From Meconema thalassinum (taxonomy: Eukaryota > Arthropoda > Insecta > Orthoptera > Tettigoniidae): a stretch of 64,000 nt of DNA. How positions within the stretch are numbered: the stretch's first letter is position 1; each line of letters begins with the position of its first letter. The notes under the pieces are model-generated. The model saw only the letters and a list, made by a program, of their open reading frames with translations, was not told the DNA's origin and did no database searches. Of the stretch, positions 56,956-64,000 are shown piece by piece. Both the position numbers and the translations under genes were made by a program. The stretch lies in the NCBI GenBank assembly GCA_946902985.2, contig OX336397.1:184144813-184208812 (forward strand), given 5' to 3'.

Positions 56956-57980
56956 ATGGCGTTAGTTACAAATACAACAAGTAAGCAAGTTGGTTTACCA
57001 CGTGGGTTCGATTTAAAATCAGAACATGATCGTTGGTTAACATTTGAATCCTGGCCTGTAGGCTTTTTGTCGACACATGAACTCGCAGAAGCCGTTTTTT
57101 TACTTGAACCGAGAAGATGTGGTGCACTGCGTGTTTTGTTGTATTGAACTTTCACACTGGGAATAAGGAGATGATCCCTTAAGAGACCATTTGCGATGGT
57201 CTCCTTGTTGTCCTTGCATGCTTGGAAAACCAGTGGGTAACATACCCGTGTATCCATTTTACCGAACCACTAGGTCATTGGCCGCTACTTACGTTGCTGA
57301 ATCACAAATAAATAATAATAATAATAATGATATATTACCAGCCAACAACGGTAGTGTCGATATATGTGGTCCATATGCCATAGACAGTGTTGAATTGGCA
57401 TGTGCTTTTGAAAAATTGGGAGCTTGCAAGTCTAAAGCACTAGCAAACCCAGAGTACAGGTCTGTTGAAAAACGTTTAGAATCTTATAAGAATATTTGGC
57501 CATTAATATTAAAACACCTTACAAAACAGCAAAGTGAAGCTGGATTTTTTATACTGGTGAAGGGTATAAAACAATGTGTTTTCATTGTGGATTTGCTTTA
57601 AAGGATTGGCAAATGACTGATGACCCTTTTGTGGAACACGCTCATTGGTTATCTAACTGTAAATACATGGTGTTGCTTAAGGTCAGGAATTTTTGAGCAC
57701 TATTCGTAAAGAAAACGTGATTGCAGCACAAGACATAAAAGTGCCTTTAGAGTTAGAACACGCGGAACAAATACATGAGGCTGAAAGAAAAGACTTGTCT
57801 TTCGAACAGATTCAAAAGTGTGACCAACAATTATGTAAAATTTGTTATCAAGCTGAACTAGGTGTTGTATTTTTGCCTTGTGGACACATGATAGCCTGTT
57901 TCAAGTGTGCATAAGAACTTAATACTTGTGCTATATGCAGAAAAGTAGTATCTGCTACAGTTAGGGCATTTCTTGCATAA
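56956..57980 (+). pseudogene. Inhibitor-of-apoptosis (two BIR + RING) pseudogene, E2
   Basis: ATG 56956. BIR1 about 57030-57235 with the zinc ligands in CVFCC, DHLRW and the following Cys; a linker with CGPYAIDSVELACAFEKLG; BIR2 about 57470-57660 with CFHCG ... WQMTDDP ... EHAHWLSNC; RING about 57830-57955 with CKICYQ, LPCGH and CAICRK; end VRAFLA, TAA 57978-57980. Lesions: a frameshift near 57097, TAA at 57164-57166, frameshifts near 57547 and about 57675, and TAA at 57912-57914. The architecture is like insect and baculovirus IAPs; no introns appear inside the domain part, consistent with a retrocopy, viral origin or mobile-element cargo. Confidence 0.85.
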
Positions 57981-58083
57981 ATAGTATAATTTATTAGCAA
58001 TGCATAGTGCAAAATACCTAATTGCACAATATTATTACAATCTGTTGCAGATTGTAATAGATATGCTTTTGTATTGTTTATAG

Positions 58084-58374
58084 ACTACTACAATGAATGT
58101 TTTGAATGCTGTGGCACAAGCTTGTGGCGTAGAGACAAACAATCTCAGCGAATTGCCAAGGCATATTCCATTCCGGATTATCAAGGTTCGGAAATTGAAA
58201 ACAGCATATGATGATCGTGTGCTTTGTGTATGCGAAAATATTGAGACATTTCTGCCTACACGGTTTAATGATATGTCGGAGAGTGTTTTTGATGAAGTGA
58301 ATAATGCTGTACAAGCTGTACACTTAATTTATGAAGGTTTTAAAAACAAAAGGTGCATGGTTAATTTTAATTAA
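58084..58374 (+). CDS. Conserved short ORF / last exon, E2
   Basis: Follows an acceptor-like TTTATAG at 58077-58083. The frame from ATG 58093 gives MNVLNAVAQACGVETNNLSE and ends with the conserved RVLCVCENIETF, RFNDMSESVFDEVNNAV and IYEGFK. Compared with E1, a 16-base insertion near 58197 changes which upstream frame joins the conserved end. Not recognised. Confidence 0.45.
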   Translation, partial: TTTMNVLNAVAQACGVETNNLSELPRHIPFRIIKVRKLKTAYDDRVLCVCENIETFLPTRFNDMSESVFDEVNNAVQAVHLIYEGFKNKRCMVNFN

Positions 58375-58790
58375 ATTTAAAAAATGTCAATTAATAATGG
58401 AAGATACAAGTCATGACAATGGACTGAAAAAGAAAGAAAATATGTGTATAGAATAATAATGCTTTAGTGCTTAGTGTTGTCTTTAAAAATATTATGATGA
58501 AACCAAAAAATGAAATGTATAAAAAGTTTGTAAATAAATGCAAAATGATGTTAGAATGCTGTTTTATTTCATACAAAGTTAGAATATTTAACATTGCAGA
58601 CTATACATTATTATGACAATAGATGCACACTGAATACAACTTTTCCTCTCTTTACAATAGTCTGTTATAGTTTTGAAACACAAGGCTTGTTATAGATTTT
58701 TACAGCAATGTCCATTCACTGTTATTTTTGAAAACTGGGGAAGCCGCAATGGTTTTATAGGCATAAAAAACCAGCAGCAGCTTGCAGCTT
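58375..58790. other. Non-coding DNA between the convergent gene sets of E2
   Basis: AT-rich, counterpart of 30995-31466 in E1. No gene. Confidence 0.45.
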
Positions 58791-58794
58791 GTAG

Positions 58795-58972
58795 TTTAAC
58801 GTGACCTTTAATCTCGCGATCATAAGCCACGGAACCTCCGTTTTACGTGGAATCCGAACAACAGGACATGGCATTTCACATCGAAAATCTCACATGCATT
58901 GACCGGGAATCGAACCCGGTCCACCTTGGTGAGAGGCATACAGCTAGACCGCTGAGCCACCACGCCCCCCGG
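58795..58972 (-). repeat. tRNA-derived SINE, second type
   Basis: Minus strand begins GGGGGGCGTGGTGGCTCAGC (box A-like) and has a good box B and T-arm, CCGGGTTCGATTCCCGG, followed by ~100 bp ending near ACGTGACC. The acceptor stem does not pair, so it is not a tRNA gene. Absent from the E1 counterpart at about 31100, so it inserted after the cassette duplicated. Confidence 0.75.
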
Positions 58973-59391
58973 ATAAAAAAACTTATTGTTATTACTCCTT
59001 AGTCATTTTGATCCTCTTGCAATACTACCTTTTTGAATATGAAGAGCAGATGACCTAGTTGTTCCACTGCTTAATACGACAACGTCAACACTACCTCTTG
59101 CAAAGTTTGTGATGTTGATGGCTTTTGCGACGTGGAAGATGGATTAAACATAATTTTCACAACAGGGGTTAAACGTTGCTCATTCAACAATCCACTGTTT
59201 TGAGTAGCAATATGGTTTTCTTGATTTATTGTCGACGGCAACTGTGTTTCAAGGAGTGCACTATATTGATGATCACTGACACTTAAAACCTCACTATTTT
59301 TACTATTTAGGCCACCACGAGAATGTTTGGAACGTTGTTTTGAACAACGCCAAATTACAGTTCCATTTTTATTGGTTCGTTTCACAATATA

Positions 59392-60856
59392 CACACATCA
59401 AAAAAAGGTTTGCATCACCTCGGTTCCAAGAGTTCCGGAACCTTTAAATACAAAGGGAATAGAGATCAACACAAACTACATTTCAGCTCGTTTTATTGCT
59501 CATGAGACCCACACATTGCATGTTGTACCATCATACAGCTAGACTTTCAGCATTTGTGGTCCAGATTGCAGTACACACCACTACCTCTAATACCCAGTAG
59601 CACGTCCTCTTGCATTGATGCATGCCTGTATTCGTCGTGGCATACTATCCACAAGTTCATCAAGACACTGTTGGTCCAAATTGTCCCACTCCTCAACGAC
59701 AATTCGGCGTAAATCTCTCAGAGTGGTTGGTGGGTCAAGACGTCCATAAACAGCCCTTTTCAACATATCCCAGGCATGTTCGATAGGGTTCATGTCTGGC
59801 GAACATGCTGGCCACTGTAGTCGAGCGATGTCGTTATCTTGAAGGAACGCATTCACAAGATGTGCACGATGAGGTCGAGAATTGTCGTCCATGAAGACAA
59901 ACGCCTCTCCAATATTCTGCCGATATGGTTGCACTATGGGTCGGAGGATGTCATTCAGGTATCGTAAAGCCGTTTCGGAGCCTTCCATGACCACCAGTGG
60001 CGTACGTCGGCCCCACATAATGCCACCCCAAAACATCAGGGAACCACCACCTTGCTGCACTCGCTGGACAGTGTGTCTAAGACGTTCAGCCTGACCAGGG
60101 TGCCTCCAAACACGTCTCCGACGATTGTCTGGTTGAAGGCATATGCGACACTCATCGGTGAAGAGAACGTGATGCCAATTCCGTGGGGTCCATTCAGCAT
60201 GTTGTTGGGCCCATCTGTACCGCGCTGCATGGTGTCGGGGTTGCAAAGCTGGACCTCGCCATGGACGTCGGGAGTGAAGTTGCGCATCATGCAGCCTATT
60301 GCGCACAGTTTGAGTTGAAACACGACGTCCTGTGGCTGAACGAAACGCATTATTCAACATGGTGGCATTGCTGTCAGGGTTCCTCCGAGCGGCAATCCGT
60401 AAGTAGCGGTCATCCACTACAGTAGTAGCCCTTGGGCGGCCTGAGCGAGGCCTGTCATCGACAGTTCCTGTATCTCTGTACCTCCTCCATGTCCGAACAA
60501 CATCGCTTTGGTTCACTCTGAGACGCCTGGAAACTTCCCTTGTTGAGAGCCCTTCTTGACACAAAGTAACAATGCGGACGCGATCGAACTGCGGTATTGA
60601 CCTTCTAGGCATGGTAGAACTACAGACAACATGAGCAGCGTACCTTCGTCCTGGTGGAATGACTGGAACTGATCGGCTGTCGTACCCCCTCCGTCTAATA
60701 GGCCCTGCTCATGCATGGTTGTTTACATCTTTGAGCAGTTTTAGTGACATCTATGAACAGTCAAAGGGACTGTATCTTGGATACAATATACACAGTCAAC
60801 GTCTATATGCCGGAGATCTGGGAACCGAGGTGATGCAAAACTTTTTTTGATGTGTG
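59392..60856 (-). mobile_element. Complete Tc1-like transposon
   Basis: 1,465 bp with terminal inverted repeats of ~47 bp (CACACATCAAAAAAAGG..., four mismatches), a TA target duplication at 59390-59391 and 60857-60858, and one intact transposase ORF. The E1 FLYWCH-2 ORF (about 30670-30690, ATTCATATATTGTG) shows the empty target with a single TA. Confidence 0.97.
59587..60612 (-). CDS. Tc1-like transposase, DD34E, intact
   Basis: 341 residues, a normal length for Tc1 transposases. Residues ~1-110 form the paired-type HTH DNA-binding domain (FDRVRIVTLCQEGLSTREVS, then DDRPRSGRP as GRPR-like hook). The catalytic triad is D153 (LFTDECRI), D243 (FMDDNSRPH) and E278 (DMNPIEHAWD), with 34 residues between the last two. 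ATG at 60612 fits alignment of the HTH start; TAA/TAG follows ATGY at 59587. Cut-and-paste transposition at TA sites. No lesion seen, so it could be active if transcribed. Confidence 0.96.
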   Translation of the reverse strand: MPRRSIPQFDRVRIVTLCQEGLSTREVSRRLRVNQSDVVRTWRRYRDTGTVDDRPRSGRPRATTVVDDRYLRIAARRNPDSNATMLNNAFRSATGRRVSTQTVRNRLHDAQLHSRRPWRGPALQPRHHAARYRWAQQHAEWTPRNWHHVLFTDECRICLQPDNRRRRVWRHPGQAERLRHTVQRVQQGGGSLMFWGGIMWGRRTPLVVMEGSETALRYLNDILRPIVQPYRQNIGEAFVFMDDNSRPHRAHLVNAFLQDNDIARLQWPACSPDMNPIEHAWDMLKRAVYGRLDPPTTLRDLRRIVVEEWDNLDQQCLDELVDSMPRRIQACINARGRATGY

Positions 60857-61085
60857 TATGAATATCCTTTATAGTATGCATAAGGCTTATCATACCTAGT
60901 CACTGATACTTCCAAGCCAACTGTCAATCATAGACTAAGCTCTAGTAAAGTCAACTTGGTAATAAGAATAATAGTTTAATGTGAGAGCCAATATGGTTCC
61001 AAAGAGTTCAGGTAAATGTGAAAGCAAATAAGCAAATTTAAGAACCAAGAGTGGGGGTTAAAGTGGTCGCAGAGTGGTAGACCCA

Positions 61086-61747
61086 TTACACAAAAAGTTC
61101 AGCACGACGAAGCTCTTGTTCAATTTCTTTCAATTCCCAATCGTGACCGGTATGCCCAGCTTGTTGTAAAGCATGCAACAACTGTAGCCGCTGGACGAGC
61201 TTATCGGGATTGTGCCAGTAAACAAATTTAACAAATGAATTTTTAGGTGTTAAAAAAGCATTACCATTATCATCATCATAATCATTATTATCATTATCAT
61301 CATGACCATTATCACTATTATTATATAGTCCTTTTTGATACTCTTGCAATACCACTTCATTTAGAGTCTGTGTTGATTTTGATAGTGTTGAAGGTTTCTT
61401 GGACGTTGACAACTGTCTTGAAATGACTTTTTGAGGACATTTTAAGTCCTTTTGAACAAAAACACAGCACTATCTTTAGACACAATATCGTTTTCTTGAA
61501 CTTGCTTTTTAGCATTTTGAGAATTGTTTGTCAACAGCAACCGTGGTTCGTTTGGAGCACTACATTGATGAACACTGACACTTAAAACCTTTCCATTTTT
61601 ACTTTTCAGATTGCCTCGACATTTTGTTGACCTCTCTTTTGAGCATCGCCAGAATATTATTCCATTCGCATTCTGACGATTATAGTTATAAGAGCAGCCT
61701 TGATAGAGTGCACGTTGCCTACCTTTGTTGGTTGTAGTAAGTTCCAT
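61086..61747 (-). pseudogene. FLYWCH-type zinc-finger ORF 1 of E2, one frameshift
   Basis: From ATG 61747: MELTTTNKGRQRALYQGCSY, FLYWCH-like core IIFWRCSKERSTKCRG and VHQCS end, then a frame break near 61455 in a T run, then LSTSKKPSTLSKSTQT, a very acidic Asp/Asn tract encoded by (ATT/ATC)n at 61265-61325, and the C-terminal block DKLVQRLQLLHALQQAGHTG. This last block resembles a motif (ELVDRL..L....AGHTGH) that I recall from uncharacterised repetitive arthropod ORFs. With one base corrected it would be ~210 residues. Confidence 0.7.
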
Positions 61748-61849
61748 GATAGTAACTGACCTGTCCGTACGATGTTCACACTACAAAGGTTACAACTGTT
61801 TGGCTGATGGAGTGACCTACCATAAGCTTATATATTGGTTTATATGTTG

Positions 61850-61995
61850 GCTTTTCAGTTGACTTTTTGTGTTGGCATTTTGTGTTGGCTTTTGTATTGG
61901 CTTTTTGTGTTGGCTTTTTGTGTTGGCTTTTGTGTTGACTTTTTGTGTTGGCTTTTTGTGTTGTTTTTGTATTGGCTTTTGTATTGGCTTATTTG
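61850..61995 (+). repeat. ~15 bp tandem repeat upstream of FLYWCH-1
   Basis: About ten copies of TTGGCTTTTTGTG; E1 has about four at 28256-28330 (as reverse complement). Unit number differs between cassettes. Confidence 0.8.
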
Positions 61996-62089
61996 ACAAG
62001 TTATTTTTGTCAATGTCTTTAGTGGATTTTTTCTTGGTGTTGGAAAGTATTTGAAAGAGAGGGAATATTTCAAGACTTAACCTCAGCTC

Positions 62090-62335
62090 ACTAACCTAAC
62101 CTAACCTAACTTCACCTAACCTAACCAAGCCTAACCTAACTTTACCTAACCTAACCTAACCTAACTTCACCTAACCTAACCTTTCAACTCCCACATGTTA
62201 ATTACATTTTGTGCATAGTCGAGTTGGAACCCAAGACCTCATGGGTAAAAACGAATTATTTTTGATGGATTATTTTGGTAACTTATTTTTATGGCTAACC
62301 TAACTTTACCTAACCTAACCTAACCTAACCTCAGC
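62090..62335 (-). repeat. Interstitial TTAGG telomere-type repeats, E2
   Basis: CCTAA-strand blocks at 62090-62190 and 62292-62335 around a ~100 bp unique piece, the mirror image of 26429-26768. Confidence 0.8.
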
Positions 62336-62762
62336 TCACCTCGGATATTACTAGTAAGTGTTCATATTCTCCTCTAGGTAGCATGCTAGTAGTTCAGGTA
62401 GTGCTCATATTTACCGCTAGGTAGCGGAAACATACTTTGCGTGTTCCATGTGACACTTGTGAAGTTTAACCGCATGCAAGACGTGCTTGTATATGTTCTG
62501 TATTTAAACTCAATATACATTTAACCACCAACTATTCAGAACTTACATGTATAGCCATGTTTAGGGTATATAGGAGACCCTTAGCTAGAAAGGCTGTCTA
62601 ACCCACTAGTGTACTGCCTTGTCATACGCAGTAAGCACCTGTTGGCAGAAAACAACAACAATTTGAGAAAGCTAATTACATATCCATTAATGTATTTAAA
62701 GGAAACAGTTTGTTGTCTTGTTCCATTCCAAATACAATAATACATAACATTAATACATTACA

Positions 62763-62993
62763 TTACATATGCAGATGACACAGTCGTGATCGCCGGAAGC
62801 ATTGATGATCTCCAAGCATTGCTGAATCGCAGTTAGCAATGATTATGGCTCAAGGATGAACATTCGCAAAACAAAATTCATGGTTGGCAGCAAAGAAGTA
62901 ATTGATACCGCCTTATCATTTACTCATAAAGCCATCGAACGAGTTCATTCATATAAATATCTAGCATGCTATCTGGAAGACAAATGGGGCTGA
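62763..62993 (+). pseudogene. LINE reverse transcriptase fragment
   Basis: TYADDTVVIAGSIDDLQALL contains the catalytic YADD; after a frame change near 62833 it continues NIRKTKFMVGSKEVIDTALS and VHSYKYLACYLEDKWG. Both sides are truncated. Confidence 0.8.
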
Positions 62994-64000
62994 ATGATAT
63001 TTGCTTAGTGACGCTCCGAATGTGTCAGTACCCCGAGTTCATGTCAACTATATTATCTTTAAGTTATGAATATCCGTTTACCTTGATTTGCTATAATATT
63101 CATACTTTGTTAAATATAATTAATTAGTCTGGTAGAGTTTCATATTTCATTTTTTAAGGATACCATGTGAACTAATGATTAACAATTTCTAAGCATTTCT
63201 TCTTTTGCATCGTGAAAGAGTCTCTTAGGACCACGCGGAATCAACATTAGTTAACCTTTCTTTTAGCCCATTATTCCTTTATACTCAACAAATGATTTTG
63301 TTTTCGTTGCATGAACCTTATATGGGGGTTAGACGTTATCTCCTCGTCATCGAAAGTCCGTGTGAGTGCAAATTTCCTGTTTTTGTTCGTTCTAGTAAAT
63401 TTGGCGATCCTAATTCTTCCTGTTTTTTTACATTATGTTTGTACCAATTTGATCTAGTTGTATTGTTCTTCAGATAGGTGTGTGTGAATTTTATAAGTTA
63501 GTCTAAGTTCCCCATGAATTCGATTCTGTGCAGAGATTATGTGGTACATGAGTTCGGAGATACTTTTGTATATTTATCCATTTGGTTATAGAAGATGGAC
63601 TCAATCTTTAATTCTAGGCCGTAATGTTTGTCACATTATTTTTGGTTTTTTGTCCATTAACTGTTTTGTGTTGAAGAGTGAAAGTTTCTTAAGCGTAGCA
63701 AGCTTTGGGTCTAATTACTTTTGAAGAGACTCTGATTTTGCATTTCCAGGAAAGACTCTCTTTATTATAAGTATTTAACATCTAATTTATAAGCTTTACA
63801 TTATAGTGCATTTAATCTGACCCTGACCCCAATAATGGGTCAAACACATCATACAATACATTACGTGTTAGAGTACTAAGAGGCGTCTTAATTTAAGTTA
63901 AAACATAACAGAAGTTAAAGCGTATAACCAGCTCCTCCCGGTAGTGGGGTCTCAACTCCCTTACGCTTGTGCATTTCAAACCGGCCAAAAGAATTGTCCC
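62994..64000. other. Unassigned AT-rich DNA
   Basis: No gene, RNA or repeat structure could be supported; the two 61-codon ORFs are not convincing. Confidence 0.45.

Larger units (their letters stand above)
59071..60921 (-). pseudogene. FLYWCH-2 of E2, split by a Tc1 element and start lost
   Basis: The N-terminal ~20 codons lie at 60921-60857 and the rest at 59391-59071; the Tc1 insertion between them is flanked by TA. The codon aligned to the E1 start ATG is TTG. The domain retains VIWRCSKQ but the second Cys region reads HSRGGL (Cys lost), and DHQC is DHQY, so zinc binding would fail even without the insertion. Confidence 0.8.
43740..62665 (-). mobile_element. Candidate new element E2: inverted second copy of the cassette
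   Basis: Collinear in reverse complement with E1: a diverged end piece at about 43765-43860 (GCGAACCCATGGTCGGATTT), then 44810-45240, interrupted by a Gypsy element, then 55409-62665, where similarity to E1 (from 26110) stops. The gene order is the same as in E1. Subtracting the Gypsy (10.2 kb) and Tc1 (1.5 kb) insertions leaves ~7.3 kb. The outer inverted repeat present at 25385-25955 in E1 is missing beyond 62665, so this copy is truncated at that side. Confidence 0.55.

Noticed and set aside
58795..58972. A tRNA gene
   Set aside because: Box A and B are present but the acceptor stem does not pair and a SINE body follows; likewise 17025-17361 and the copies at 22618, 23530 and 23950.
61817..62073. 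Lys/Thr/Gln-rich ORFs on the minus strand
   Set aside because: Translation of a 15 bp tandem repeat; the same tract in E1 has different length and frame.

Overview
This is eukaryotic, almost certainly insect, nuclear DNA. It has GT-AG introns, AT-rich intergenic sequence, tRNA-derived SINEs, several LINE families, Tc1/mariner elements, a Gypsy LTR retrotransposon, and interstitial blocks of the insect telomere-type pentamer TTAGG. No rRNA gene, true tRNA gene, bacterial operon or CRISPR array was seen. The order cannot be fixed from sequence alone; the density and age spread of repeats suggest a large genome. Nearly everything recognisable is mobile-element derived. The only long host-like ORF is a 16-finger C2H2 zinc-finger gene at 9.6-11.1 kb, followed by a decayed tail of further fingers.

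Layout. 0-1.1 kb: dead mariner-family transposase. 2.0-9.0 kb: ~650 bp imperfect inverted repeats flanking an old (+) LINE that is split by a younger (-) LINE of the same family. 9.6-12.8 kb: zinc-finger array plus an unassigned coding-like stretch. 13.9-16.8 kb: two Helentron-like non-autonomous elements in opposite orientation, giving ~1.45 kb inverted arms. 17.0-25.2 kb: SINEs and three kinds of LINE remnant. 25.3-62.7 kb: two inverted copies of an 8 kb cassette. 62.7-64 kb: a LINE scrap and unassigned AT-rich DNA.

The most interesting part is the cassette. Copy E1 (about 25.28-36.06 kb) is bounded by ~570 bp inverted repeats. Copy E2 lies in opposite orientation at 43.74-45.24 plus 55.41-62.67 kb. 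Each carries, in the same order, two FLYWCH-type zinc-finger ORFs, a short conserved ORF, a two-BIR plus RING inhibitor-of-apoptosis (IAP) pseudogene, a three-exon gene for a ~70-residue protein with intact splice sites, and mirrored TTAGG blocks. Later insertions interrupt the copies (two Helentron-like elements in E1; a Gypsy and an intact Tc1 in E2), and each copy supplies the empty site for insertions in the other. The spacer between them holds a ~30-unit, ~93 bp minisatellite whose unit also abuts the cassette end, a parvovirus/Polinton-type phospholipase-A2-like remnant, a third FLYWCH copy and another coding remnant. No transposase, polymerase or integrase belonging to the cassette was recognised, so its mobility is inferred from structure and copy number only.
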